Shown piece after piece: positions 51,934-60,662 of a stretch of DNA of 64,000 nt; positions within the stretch are counted from its first letter, which is position 1, and every line of letters starts with the position of its first letter. This DNA comes from Solibacillus sp. FSL H8-0523 (lineage in GTDB: Bacteria; Bacillota; Bacilli; Bacillales_A; Planococcaceae): positions 124,001 through 188,000 of the forward strand of contig NZ_CP150291.1 in the NCBI RefSeq assembly GCF_038051985.1, in the 5' to 3' direction. Both the position numbers and the translations under genes were made by a program. The notes beneath the pieces were generated by a model. The model saw only the letters and a list, made by a program, of their open reading frames with translations. It was not told the origin of the DNA and searched no databases.

Positions 51934-52716
51934 ATGAAACGTTTCGAGAAAAAGGTAGTACTTCTTACAGGTGGTGGTTCAGGTTTAGGACAAGCGGCCG
52001 CATTACAGCTTGCCGCAGAAGGTGCGAAGCTTGTATTAGTCGATTTAAATAAGGACGGCCTGGAGGAAACGAAGGCAAAAATTGAAGCGGCTACGCCTGG
52101 TGCGGAAACAGTACTTATTACAGCGAATGTAGTAGACGAAAAAGCGGTAGAAAATTTTGTGATGCAAACCGTCGCCACATTTGGAAAGATTGATGCGTTC
52201 TTTAATAACGCTGGTGTAGAAGGCAAGCAAAACCTAACGGAAGACTACGGGGTGGATGAATTCCAAAAAGTTGTGTCGATCAATTTAAATGGTGTGTTTT
52301 ACGGTATGAAATTTGTGCTTAAGGTTATGAAAGAGCAAGGTTTTGGCACAATCGTTAATACCGCATCAGTTGGGGGTATTCGGGGTGTCGGCAATCAGTC
52401 AGGCTATGCGGCGAGTAAGCACGGAGTTGTTGGCTTAACACGCAACTCAGCTGTAGAATACGGACAGTTTGGTATTTCTGTGAAAGCCATTGCACCAGGT
52501 GCGTTTTTAACACCAATGGTTGAAGGCTCACTGCGTCAAATGGGCGGCGACAACTGGGAAGAAGTTGGCCGTGAATTTGTTCAAGGTAACCCAATGAAGC
52601 GCTTCGGTAAACCAGAGGAAATCGGCTATTTAGTGGCATTTTTACTGTCAGACCAGGCAAACTTCATTAACGGTGCAGTCATTCCGATTGATGGCGGCCA
52701 GTCTTATAAATATTAA
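51934..52716 (+). CDS. Short-chain dehydrogenase/reductase
   Basis: A 260-residue classical SDR. TGGGSGLGQAAAL is the NAD(P)-binding motif, NNAG the structural motif, Ser in NTASVGG and YAASK the catalytic Ser-Tyr-Lys, and the C-terminus ends VIPIDGGQSYKY. It resembles 2,5-dichloro-2,5-cyclohexadiene-diol- or 3-oxoacyl-type SDRs used in many pathways; the substrate is unknown. AGGGGAC lies before the ATG. Monocistronic. Confidence 0.9.
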   Translation: MKRFEKKVVLLTGGGSGLGQAAALQLAAEGAKLVLVDLNKDGLEETKAKIEAATPGAETVLITANVVDEKAVENFVMQTVATFGKIDAFFNNAGVEGKQNLTEDYGVDEFQKVVSINLNGVFYGMKFVLKVMKEQGFGTIVNTASVGGIRGVGNQSGYAASKHGVVGLTRNSAVEYGQFGISVKAIAPGAFLTPMVEGSLRQMGGDNWEEVGREFVQGNPMKRFGKPEEIGYLVAFLLSDQANFINGAVIPIDGGQSYKY

Positions 52717-52760
52717 TTTACTAAACGTACACACAACTAACTCAACATAATTTATAAATT

Positions 52761-52802
52761 TTAAAAGCTTTGCGTACGGTTCGCTATTAGCAAAGCTTTT
52801 AA
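52761..52802. terminator. Hairpin after the SDR gene
   Basis: TTAAAAGCTTTGC/GCAAAGCTTTTAA, 16-nt loop. A strong stem but without a long T-run; it may terminate on both strands. Confidence 0.7.
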
Positions 52803-52975
52803 GTTTGCATGCGTGAAATTCGCAAATAATTAACAAAACTGCAAGCTGACTATAGGCTCTAACGTCGTGCAATCTAATGAAAGCAGCTACAAGGTAATCC
52901 TTTATAAGTATTGTTCTGTTATTTAGATATATAATGATAATTATTAGATTGAAATTAGAAGGGTTTGTTATCAGC

Positions 52976-53176
52976 ATGTTCTCTATAAATTATGAAGCTT
53001 TGTTTGAACTGAATACAGATGCGATGATCGTTGTGAATCAAACGGGCGTTGTTATTCAGGCTAATCAGGCTTTTCATGCGTTGTCACAGTTTGAATTCGA
53101 AGATTTTCAACATAGAAATTATGAGACATTTTTCCAATATTTGCATGATCAACACGAAATAACAAAAAGCGATTAG
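52976..53176 (+). CDS. PAS-domain-only small protein or remnant
   Basis: A 66-residue frame that reads as the first half of a PAS domain: LNTDAMIVVNQTGVVIQANQAFHALSQFEFEDF is the typical PAS start. It stops before the rest of the fold and before any output domain. The ribosome site (AGAAGGG) is 14 nt from the ATG, which is poor. Likely a remnant of a PAS-containing sensor or signalling protein, or a short sensory peptide; 150 bp behind it contain no continuation in another frame that I could see. Confidence 0.45.
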   Translation: MFSINYEALFELNTDAMIVVNQTGVVIQANQAFHALSQFEFEDFQHRNYETFFQYLHDQHEITKSD

Positions 53177-53332
53177 CGCATGCAGTTAATTTGTAAAGAT
53201 GTTGTGGCCTCACTGATGGTTTGATTAATTTCAAAACTCTTTCGTTTTTACAATTAAAAGGGGAAATCTCTGCATTTAAAAAAGGACTATGTTAAAATTT
53301 TAGTAGAATAATAGATAAGGGAGTCGATTAAC

Positions 53333-54058
53333 ATGAGTCAATCAATCCAAGGTAAAGTAGCAGTAGTTACGGGTGCCGCGCGCGGTATCGGGAAAGCAAT
53401 TGCGTTAGAATTAGCAAAAGAGGGCGTAAACGTAGCAATTATCGCTCGCTCTGAAAGCGATTTACAAGCAGTTGCAAAAGAAATTGAAGGTTATGGTGTG
53501 AAAGCAGCGTATGCTGTAGCAGATGTAACGAATTTAGAACAAGTACAAGCAGCAGCAGAAAAATTCAAAGCAGAATTAGGCTTAACAGACATCTTAGTAA
53601 ACAATGCAGGTGTTGGGAAATTCGAAAAGCTAGTGGACATGGACCCAGCTGATTTCAAAAACATTGTCGATGTAAGTGTGATGGGTACATTCAACGTATC
53701 ACACACAATCGTGCCACAGTTAATCGAAAAAAATGCCGGTGATGTCATTAATATTTCATCAACAAACGGTTTAAACGGTGCGGCAACATCAAGTGCCTAT
53801 AGTGCAGCAAAATTCGGTGTCATTGGGATTACGGAATCGTTAGCAGCAGAGGTTCGTCGTAACAACATCCGTGTTACAGCATTAACACCAAGTACGATTG
53901 CGACAGACTTAGCAGATTCACTGAACTTAATTCCAGCTGATAAAAAAGAGCAATACATGCATCCACAAGATATCGCAGAATATATCGTGGCGCAGTTAAA
54001 GCTAAACCAACGTATGTATATTAAAAACGCAACGTTAATGAATACAAACCCATTCTAA
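53333..54058 (+). CDS. Short-chain dehydrogenase, 3-oxoacyl-ACP reductase-like
   Basis: A 241-residue SDR. VTGAARGIGKAIA binds the cofactor, NNAG and the Ser-Tyr-Lys triad (ISSTNGLNG, YSAAK) are complete. It resembles FabG-like 3-ketoacyl reductases (B. subtilis YoxD-type). Alternatively it acts on another keto substrate. AAGGGAG lies 9 nt before the ATG. Codon use is strongly biased, suggesting high expression. Monocistronic, with a strong terminator. Confidence 0.88.
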   Translation: MSQSIQGKVAVVTGAARGIGKAIALELAKEGVNVAIIARSESDLQAVAKEIEGYGVKAAYAVADVTNLEQVQAAAEKFKAELGLTDILVNNAGVGKFEKLVDMDPADFKNIVDVSVMGTFNVSHTIVPQLIEKNAGDVINISSTNGLNGAATSSAYSAAKFGVIGITESLAAEVRRNNIRVTALTPSTIATDLADSLNLIPADKKEQYMHPQDIAEYIVAQLKLNQRMYIKNATLMNTNPF

Positions 54059-54066
54059 TAGTCGTG

Positions 54067-54107
54067 AAAAAACGAAATTGCCCTTGTGTGCAATTTCGTT
54101 TTTTTTA
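54067..54107 (+). terminator. Terminator of the second SDR gene
   Basis: AAAAAACGAAATTGC/GCAATTTCGTTTTTT, 8-nt loop, T-run. Confidence 0.95.
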
Positions 54108-54197
54108 TGGATAGGAAAATATAACTTTTTCAAGGAATTCCACATAAGAAAGGACATCATTTTGCGCTATTTGGTGCGAAATGTGTTTTTCTAAAAT

Positions 54198-55442
54198 TCA
54201 TTCCACTCCAACGGCCATCCAGTGCGAATCCCATTCGGTAATGGCGTTTCCTACGCGGCATGCCACCCCGCAAGCTTTCCCGTCTACCATAAACGAGCCA
54301 ATAAGCCATTTTTTCTTATGCGTGCCGTCCTTTAACTGAATCGTCACTTCAGGCATCTCGGTAAATTCCTGGTACAAGTACAAATTATCGGTATAGTGGC
54401 GATTGGGTGATGCGATTTGCATGTCACCGTGTGCGTCGAAAATTTCTACGGTATTACCCTCGCGTGAGAACACCGGCTTTTTCACGAATGCGCGACCCGC
54501 TTCTAAAAATGGGGCATCGCTTAAAAACGTCGGCAGCATATAGCGCTTAACCGCCCCGCGCTCATGCTTCGTAAATAGGGTTTCATCGTTACGACGCTCC
54601 CAAATTAGCCATAGTAAAATTTTCGATTGCAGTAAATAAGCAGCCGGTGCGTTGATGATGGCAAGCTCCTTGTCACGTACTAAATCCAGTAGCTGTAAGC
54701 CGATAAGGTCACCATCATCTGCCACATCATCTAATAAAAATTCAATTGGGTGAGCAGGGCGGTATAAAATATCAATGCGCTCTAATGCCTTGGTGTATAA
54801 GCCACGCTTTGGGCCTTCGCTAATAATAATTAGCTCTTTAATCGGGATATATTCGATGTCAAAGGGCAGTGCGTTTTGAATAAATTTCACCTGGCAGTGC
54901 TCCTCGATATCATCTTCAGCCGTTTTCCCGGTAATGACGACTTTCGGCTTGTCAGCTTTCCCGATATACTGCATTGCCTGAAACAGTGCCTGTGACATTC
55001 CTTTTACGAATTGCTTTGTATCATTTGGGCTGTTCACACCAAACTCCGCGCATAATTCCTCGTTCATCTCAAATGTTTCCTGTACTAAAAACGGTGTATC
55101 TCCGTTTAGCTCTATGCATTTAATGCGCCCATCATCGGTACAAATAAAATCAAAACGCGCGAGTACCGCCATTTCATTGAGGTAATCAATATTGATATAT
55201 GGAAGCATGTCCTGACGTAAACCAAGTGCAAGTAGCTGCTCTTTTGGCATGTGCGGTAACACTCGCGCAACCTTACAAAAAATGCCCCACAGCATGTGTG
55301 AGGCAAAGCGAATTTCTTCGATTTTTTTCCTCGGTATGACCATCACATCATATAAGGCATATTCAAGATTAACAAAATCAGCGAAAAAGCTGTCTTTATA
55401 AGGCGCATAAAATTTCGCGCGCTTGCTGTAATCTCGTCTCAT
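54198..55442 (-). CDS. YgiC-like glutathionylspermidine synthase-family ATP-grasp protein
   Basis: A 414-residue protein of the glutathionylspermidine synthase (GSP_synth) family, with ATP-grasp features: DFICTDDGRIKCIELNGDTPFLVQETFE near residue 95 and KKPVFSREGNTVEIFD toward the C-terminus. The E. coli YgiC subgroup has this domain without the amidase half and lacks proven synthase activity. AAGGAGG precedes the ATG. It lies 12 bp after the YgiB-like lipoprotein gene and is co-transcribed with it, the same pair as in E. coli. Function unknown. Confidence 0.85.
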   Translation of the reverse strand: MRRDYSKRAKFYAPYKDSFFADFVNLEYALYDVMVIPRKKIEEIRFASHMLWGIFCKVARVLPHMPKEQLLALGLRQDMLPYINIDYLNEMAVLARFDFICTDDGRIKCIELNGDTPFLVQETFEMNEELCAEFGVNSPNDTKQFVKGMSQALFQAMQYIGKADKPKVVITGKTAEDDIEEHCQVKFIQNALPFDIEYIPIKELIIISEGPKRGLYTKALERIDILYRPAHPIEFLLDDVADDGDLIGLQLLDLVRDKELAIINAPAAYLLQSKILLWLIWERRNDETLFTKHERGAVKRYMLPTFLSDAPFLEAGRAFVKKPVFSREGNTVEIFDAHGDMQIASPNRHYTDNLYLYQEFTEMPEVTIQLKDGTHKKKWLIGSFMVDGKACGVACRVGNAITEWDSHWMAVGVE

Positions 55443-55454
55443 GACTTATCCTCC

Positions 55455-56024
55455 TTATGATGACGAAGAGCCACCGCGTGATGCGCCACCTGAACTGAAG
55501 CCTGATTTCCCGCTGCTATAGTTCGTCGTGCCGTTTGATGGTTTGTTTGTGTTTTGCGTGCTGTCTGTTTTGTTTAGTGATGGGGATGTCGTTGTTGCCC
55601 CGTTTGTCGTACTAGAAGTGCCACGCGAACCGCTTCCACCACCTGAGCTTGATCCGATTGGTTGCTCTTGTTTAAGTGCTTTTGATTTGTAATAAGAACT
55701 CGCAAGCATCGCGCCCATCGTTGCGTACATCAGCCCACCGAAATAGTGCTGTCCGTGATAGCTTGAGGCCTGATCCTCACATGTATAAGACCCGTCCTCA
55801 TGCTCAGCCCATTCCTCACATGCCTCATAAAACTCGGATTCTTCAATTGCTTGTAAATTTTCTTCTGAATTTGGTACGCTTGTTGTTTCATCGTAGCTTG
55901 TGTCTGTATAAACGATTTCTTCAGCCGTTTCCTCATAAACCGCCTGCTCTGCGCCGCACGCAGTTAATTGTAATGTCATGGCAGAAGCTGTTGTTACTGC
56001 CGCTACCTTTTTCCAAGTTGCCAT
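55455..56024 (-). CDS. YgiB-like lipoprotein (DUF1190-type)
   Basis: A 189-residue lipoprotein: signal peptide with lipobox LTAC (Cys23), acidic N-terminal domain with two cysteines (FYEACEEWAEH, YTCEDQ), a hydrophobic Tyr/Met-rich middle (QHYFGGLMYATMGAMLASSYY) and a long low-complexity Ser/Gly/Thr tail (residues about 120-189). The tail and the gene order with the YgiC-like gene resemble YgiB (DUF1190) of enterobacteria. Start ATG at 56024 follows GGGAGAGG. It is the first gene of this two-gene operon. Confidence 0.8.
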   Translation of the reverse strand: MATWKKVAAVTTASAMTLQLTACGAEQAVYEETAEEIVYTDTSYDETTSVPNSEENLQAIEESEFYEACEEWAEHEDGSYTCEDQASSYHGQHYFGGLMYATMGAMLASSYYKSKALKQEQPIGSSSGGGSGSRGTSSTTNGATTTSPSLNKTDSTQNTNKPSNGTTNYSSGKSGFSSGGASRGGSSSS

Positions 56025-56201
56025 AAAATCCTCTCCCGTTCGATGGTGTTAATTATTCTACGATAGAACAATTAAGAAAGTTTCAATAATTTGTTAATTT
56101 TCATGAGAGGTAATGCATAAAAAATTCCTACATCATCAGTAATACTTTTCTGCTACAATTAATTTACAGTAAATTCAAACTATTCAACGGGGGATGAGGA
56201 A

Positions 56202-57596
56202 ATGGGAGAAATTCAAGCGAGGATATTAGTACCTGAGGCGGTTACAGCACTTGATCAAGCTGTCGAACAAAGCTTAGGAAAAGACAAGGCGACGTTTACA
56301 TTACGAGACCGCCAAACCGGTGAAATTTTATATAGCTATCGCGGTGAGCATTTAATGCGTCCGGCATCAAACATGAAAATTATTTCAGGTGCAGTCGCAT
56401 TAGAGGAGCTTGGGTTAGACTACCGTTTTCAAACGGAAGTTTATGTAGACGGGGATATCGAAGCGGGGATACTAAACGGCAATGTATATATAAAAGGCTA
56501 CGGAGACCCAACGATTAATAAAGAAACACTCGAGCAGTTTGCAGACATCTTATTACAACAAGGCATTGAGCATATAACCGGCCAAATAATCGGCGATGAC
56601 ACGTATTTTACAGGTGATACCCTGCCACCGGGCGTGGACGAGGAAGGGGAAACGCATTATTACGGGGCGCGCATTTCACCGATTACGATGTCACCAACTG
56701 ATGATTTTGATGCGAGTACGATTCTCGTAACCGCACAGGCTCAAGCGATTGGAGAGCCCCCAACATTCGAAGTGATTCCACATTTAAGTGGTCATACGAT
56801 TACAAATGAAGCGGTAACCGTAGCAAGTGAAGCCGAAAACACGCTCGAAGTGATTCGTCTAACTAACACGAATCAAATCGTCATTACAGGTGAACTACCA
56901 GCCGGCGAAAGCGCAAAAGTATGGGTGTCGCTACAAAACCCAACGCTGAACACACTCGGATTTTTTAAAGTGCTCTGTGAAGAAAAGGCGATTTTGTTTA
57001 CACATAGTGAGCCGGTGACAGCTGGGGTTGTGCCTTTAAAGGCCAAGCTCCTTTATACACATCAATCCCGTACAGTGGGAGAACTGTTTTCGATTTTCAT
57101 GAAGCTCAGCAACAATAGCATTGCTGATATTTTCGTGAAAACGCTTGGGAAATTAAAACACGGTGTTGGCGATTATGAAGCGGGGTTACGTGTTGTACAG
57201 GACTATTTAGTAAGAAAAAATATTGATTGTGCTACGTGGCAATTTGTTGATGGCTCGGGGCTGTCGCACGGAATCCGTCTGCATGCAAATGGCATTTCAC
57301 AGCTATTATTCGAGCTACAAAAAGAGCCATATTTTGATGTGTTCTTTGAATCCTTACCAGTTGGTGGCAATAACAATCGTTTAATCGGCGGTACGTTAAA
57401 GGAACGCTTTTTAGAGCCGGAATACTTGGAGAAAATCTTCGCCAAAACAGGCTATATTCATGAGGTTAACTGCTTATCGGGCTACGTCACTGGGATGAGT
57501 GGGAAGGATTATATTTTTTCGGTTATGTTAGAAGGTCGTGAAGACGGAATACCGTATATAGATGAGGGCTTAAAGGCAGCTATAAGTGCAATATAG
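56202..57596 (+). CDS. Peptidase S13-type D-Ala-D-Ala carboxypeptidase, no signal peptide
   Basis: A 464-residue PBP4-class protein. Its catalytic motifs are intact: SNMK (Ser56, Lys59), SNN (303-305) and KTG (415-417), with an inserted middle domain (about 75-270) as in the S13 family, which trims peptidoglycan peptides. The start at 56202, behind GGGGGATGAGGA, is preceded in frame by a stop near 56165, so no signal peptide or membrane anchor can be added. How it reaches the wall is therefore unclear; cytoplasmic action on peptides or leaderless export are open. Monocistronic, 68 bp before the DUF418 gene. Confidence 0.88.
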   Translation: MGEIQARILVPEAVTALDQAVEQSLGKDKATFTLRDRQTGEILYSYRGEHLMRPASNMKIISGAVALEELGLDYRFQTEVYVDGDIEAGILNGNVYIKGYGDPTINKETLEQFADILLQQGIEHITGQIIGDDTYFTGDTLPPGVDEEGETHYYGARISPITMSPTDDFDASTILVTAQAQAIGEPPTFEVIPHLSGHTITNEAVTVASEAENTLEVIRLTNTNQIVITGELPAGESAKVWVSLQNPTLNTLGFFKVLCEEKAILFTHSEPVTAGVVPLKAKLLYTHQSRTVGELFSIFMKLSNNSIADIFVKTLGKLKHGVGDYEAGLRVVQDYLVRKNIDCATWQFVDGSGLSHGIRLHANGISQLLFELQKEPYFDVFFESLPVGGNNNRLIGGTLKERFLEPEYLEKIFAKTGYIHEVNCLSGYVTGMSGKDYIFSVMLEGREDGIPYIDEGLKAAISAI

Positions 57597-57663
57597 TATT
57601 TCAATCTAAGTATTCTGAAACTTAATTCATTATCCATCCGTATACAAAAGTAGGAGGTGTATG

Positions 57664-58797
57664 ATGAATAAACGAATTGAAGTCATTGATGCGTTAAGAG
57701 GTTTTTCGTTACTAGGCATACTGATTGCCAATATGCTGTATTTTCAATATGGCGTTAATACGGAAGATGGGATTGAGCCATCAACCTGGTGGGATCAAGC
57801 AGCATACTATTTTACGAAAATTTTCGTAGAGGCATCAGTTTATCCGATTTTTGGTTTTTTATTTGGTTATGGAGTTATTTTGTTTGTGCGCTCTTTTGAA
57901 AAGCGTGAACTAAGTGCGAAGGGTCCGCTTTGGCGCCGTGCGATTGGGCTCATTGTGTTAGGTGCGGTACATATCACACTTGTATGGGACGGCGATATTT
58001 TACTTACATATGGCGCAGCACTGTTGTTTATACTAGTATTTTTCTTAAAGCGTCGCGTCAAAACATGGGTTGTATGGTCAATTATTTTGGCCGTACTGAT
58101 GGTGCCATTTTTATTTATGAAAACGACATTTTTAGATTTACTTGCTAAGGAAAATGAAAAAGCGGCGGTTATTTTATCAAATGGTAGTTATTTAGAAGTC
58201 GTGCAACACCGCATTGGGATTACGGATGACGAATTTGGAGTTATTTTTTGGCTCATCGGACTTGTTATTGCGTTTTTATTTCTTGGAATTATAGCCTTTT
58301 TTGCGGTCGGTAGCTTCATTTTACTTGGGATGGCGGCAGCAAAGGTTGATTTGTTTAAAGATATCGAGCAAAAACAGCAGCTCGTAAAACGCTTGGCCTT
58401 ACTTGTGCCAGTTGGTTTACTATGTAAAGCATTTTTATTGTGGGATCATTTTGTCGGCACGATTATTTATGGACTCGGTACGTATGTGCTTTCAATTGGC
58501 TACATCGCGCTCTTTACATTGATTTTTATGAAGGTAAAAGACAGCAAGCTGATGGACGGCTTTGCGAGTGTCGGGCGTTTGTCATTATCGAATTATTTAC
58601 TGCAGTCGATCATTTGTACGACGATTTTTTACGGCTACGGCTTTGGCTACTTCGGCGAGCTTGGTGTGGCACTCGGACTTTTACTAGCGCTTGTCATTTA
58701 TAGTGTGCAAGTTGTCAGCTCGCGATTATACCGTCAGCGTTTTTCGATGGGTCCAGCCGAGTGGTTGCTACGTAAGTTTGTTTATCTAGGGAAATAA
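57664..58797 (+). CDS. DUF418 (YeiB-like) multi-pass membrane protein
   Basis: A 377-residue membrane protein with about nine to ten segments. The N-terminal RIEVIDALRGFSLLGILIANM and the C-terminal block GRLSLSNYLLQSIICT...GYG match the DUF418/HGSNAT-related family (YeiB, YrkO). The role is not established; some relatives are acyltransferase-like. ATGATG: AGGAGG is 3 nt from the first and 6 nt from the second ATG, so 57664 is chosen. It probably shares its transcript start with no neighbour, although the S13 peptidase gene lies just upstream in the same direction. Confidence 0.85.
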   Translation: MNKRIEVIDALRGFSLLGILIANMLYFQYGVNTEDGIEPSTWWDQAAYYFTKIFVEASVYPIFGFLFGYGVILFVRSFEKRELSAKGPLWRRAIGLIVLGAVHITLVWDGDILLTYGAALLFILVFFLKRRVKTWVVWSIILAVLMVPFLFMKTTFLDLLAKENEKAAVILSNGSYLEVVQHRIGITDDEFGVIFWLIGLVIAFLFLGIIAFFAVGSFILLGMAAAKVDLFKDIEQKQQLVKRLALLVPVGLLCKAFLLWDHFVGTIIYGLGTYVLSIGYIALFTLIFMKVKDSKLMDGFASVGRLSLSNYLLQSIICTTIFYGYGFGYFGELGVALGLLLALVIYSVQVVSSRLYRQRFSMGPAEWLLRKFVYLGK

Positions 58798-58865
58798 CGG
58801 TGTGAATGAAAAGGTATGTTTAATTTTATGGTCTCTTAGGAGTATAACTATTTAAACAATTAACG

Positions 58866-58904
58866 AAATCCCCTAAGAAATATTCATATTTTTTAGGGGA
58901 TTTT
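58866..58904 (+). terminator. Terminator of the DUF418 gene
   Basis: AAATCCCCTAA/TTAGGGGATTT, 16-nt AT-rich loop, TTTT. Confidence 0.88.
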
Positions 58905-58944
58905 GACTACTCATCGCTTTTCTTTGAAGGGAGGGTACGACACT

Positions 58945-59454
58945 ATGGAAATTCGCCTTACAGATTATAGTGTAGATTGGTCTCAAATGTTTAAAATTGA
59001 GGCAGAGTTTCTTAAAACAATATTTGGCGACGAAATAATCAAATGCGAGCATTTTGGAAGTACGTCAGTTTATGGAATGAAAGCAAAACCTGTAATCGAT
59101 ATGATGTGTATCGTTAAGAACATTGAGAAAGTTGATTTATTCAATAACCACATGGATTCTCTTGGTTATGATGTTGTTGGGGAATGGGGTATTACAGGTA
59201 GAAGGCTATTTAGAAAAGGTGGAGAGAACAGAACCCACCATATCCATTTTTATCAACATGATAATCCTGAAATTCAACGCCATTTGATCTTTCGAGATTA
59301 TCTGAGATCTCACCCCCAAGAAGTAACCAATTATAGTCGCTTTAAAGAAGAGTTGGCTCAACGCTACGATAATACAAGCCAATACAGTCCAGCAAAAAAG
59401 AAATTTGTAAGTGACATGGAGCAAAAAGCTCTCAGTTGGTTTCAAGAAAGGTAG
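58945..59454 (+). CDS. GrpB/UPF0157-family protein (nucleotidyltransferase fold)
   Basis: A 169-residue protein of the GrpB (UPF0157) family with a nucleotidyltransferase-like fold: FGSTSVYGMKAKPVIDMMC carries the GS...D pattern; GRRLFRKGGENRTHHIHFY and HLIFRDYLRSHP are further family blocks. No target is known. GAAGGGAGGG precedes the ATG at 58945. The gene is more AT-rich than its neighbours and may have been acquired. Monocistronic. Confidence 0.85.
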   Translation: MEIRLTDYSVDWSQMFKIEAEFLKTIFGDEIIKCEHFGSTSVYGMKAKPVIDMMCIVKNIEKVDLFNNHMDSLGYDVVGEWGITGRRLFRKGGENRTHHIHFYQHDNPEIQRHLIFRDYLRSHPQEVTNYSRFKEELAQRYDNTSQYSPAKKKFVSDMEQKALSWFQER

Positions 59455-59579
59455 AGGAAAGTAGATCCCTATGGAAAAATGTATTAAAATGAGCGTAATA
59501 TTTACTACAACAATCAGTTTAAAGACGCTTTGGGGCAATACGGAAAGGTTTTCTGTAGAAATTCTATAAAAGACTATAA

Positions 59580-59613
59580 AAAAGAGGCATCCTAATGAAA
59601 GGATGCCTCTTTT
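59580..59613 (-). terminator. Terminator of the cold-shock protein gene
   Basis: AAAAGAGGCATCC/GGATGCCTCTTTT with an 8-nt loop; T-run on the minus strand. Confidence 0.93.
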
Positions 59614-59629
59614 AGCTACACTGTAAAAA

Positions 59630-59830
59630 TTAAAGTTTTACGATGTTTGTAGCTTGTGGTCCACGTTGGCCGTCTTCGATACCGAATTCAACTTTTTGAC
59701 CTTCGTCTAAAGATTTGAAACCGTCACCTTGGATAGCTGAGAAGTGAGCGAATACATCCGCGCCGCCTTCAACTTCGATGAAACCGAAACCTTTTTCTGC
59801 GTTAAACCATTTTACTGTACCTTGTGTCAT
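59630..59830 (-). CDS. CspA-family cold-shock protein
   Basis: A 66-residue OB-fold RNA chaperone. RNP-1 (KGFGFIE) and RNP-2 (DVFAHFS) motifs are both present, as is WFNAEKG. GGAGGTC lies before the ATG. About 120-170 nt of AT-rich sequence precede it, a typical length for csp leaders with temperature-dependent structure. Likely binds single-stranded RNA and DNA and melts secondary structure. Monocistronic. Confidence 0.95.
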   Translation of the reverse strand: MTQGTVKWFNAEKGFGFIEVEGGADVFAHFSAIQGDGFKSLDEGQKVEFGIEDGQRGPQATNIVKL

Positions 59831-60100
59831 TTAAATGACCTCCATTAATCGTATTTAATAAGATCATCCTATTTCTTCTAAAAGAAAAAAATTCACATAT
59901 TACAAAAAGTACTAAATAAAACACGAATACTCTTTGGAATAGGTGAATTTATAGTGTTCTTGTAAACATCTTATTAACCTTAGTATACATGAAAGAAATC
60001 CGTTTGTCTATAGCTGAGATTACATTTAATTTCCTTTAGCAAAATTGTTCAACGATTCCTTCGCTTTTTACACTAAACTAGTAGGTAACTTTATGATTTT
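59831..60100. other. Divergent gap between the cold-shock and ECF sigma genes
   Basis: AT-rich, no gene. The minus-strand half is the long leader and promoter region of the cold-shock gene; no clear -35/-10 pair could be fixed. Confidence 0.4.
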
Positions 60101-60130
60101 TGAAACTATTCCCAAGTGCTCAGGGTCTAA
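60101..60130 (+). promoter_or_regulatory. Putative ECF-type autoregulated promoter
   Basis: TGAAAC (60101-60106) followed 16 nt later by GGGTCTAA (60123-60130). This resembles ECF promoters (GAAAC ... CGTC/CGTA) but with spacing one base longer; it stands 22 bp before the sigma gene start. Confidence 0.5.
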
Positions 60131-60152
60131 TGATTTAAGGAGGAGAGCTGCG

Positions 60153-60662
60153 ATGGATTCACAAACATTTGAACAGGTTGTTCATACATACGGCGATTAC
60201 CTAGTGCGGCTTTGCTATACCTATACAAAGGATTGGCAAATGGCGGAGGATTTAACGCAGGAAACCTTTTTGCGCTTTTATGCCTCGGATTACCGGGCAG
60301 ATGCGGATGTGAAGACGTATTTGTATCGCATTGCAGTCAATCGCTGCAAAAGTTATTTAGTGAGCTGGCGTTATCGGCAAACGCAGCTACTGCAGTTAAG
60401 TCAGCGCCTCGTTGTGAAGGATCAGGTTGCCCAGCAGGTAGAGCAAAATGAATTAGCTTCTCGGTTATATGAAAAAATCACCGAGCTGCCCGTAAAATAT
60501 CGCGAGGTCGTTGTGTTTTATCATTATTTTGAATTTACAACCGCGCAAATAGCGGCTGTGTTAAAGCTACCGGAAAGTACCATAAAAACAAGGCTAAGGC
60601 GCGCGAGGCAACAGCTTGGTATCACACTGCAGAAGGGGGCGCTGTTAGATGGATCCAATTAA
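60153..60662 (+). CDS. ECF-family RNA polymerase sigma factor
   Basis: A 169-residue sigma-70 factor of the extracytoplasmic function group. Region 2 is visible as DYLVRLCYTYTKDWQMAEDLTQETFLRFY and KTYLYRIAVNRCKSYL, region 4 as ITELPVKYREVVVFYHYFEFTTAQIAAVLKLPESTIKTRLRRAR. AAGGAGGAG lies before the ATG at 60153; the longer frame from 60045 has no ribosome site. It overlaps the next gene, its probable membrane anti-sigma, by 14 bp. The promoter-like sequence just upstream suggests autoregulation. Confidence 0.93.
   Translation: MDSQTFEQVVHTYGDYLVRLCYTYTKDWQMAEDLTQETFLRFYASDYRADADVKTYLYRIAVNRCKSYLVSWRYRQTQLLQLSQRLVVKDQVAQQVEQNELASRLYEKITELPVKYREVVVFYHYFEFTTAQIAAVLKLPESTIKTRLRRARQQLGITLQKGALLDGSN

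Noticed and set aside
52935-52949. Fur box upstream of the PAS fragment
   Set aside because: TGATAAT-T-ATTAGAT matches only one half-site well, and no iron gene follows.
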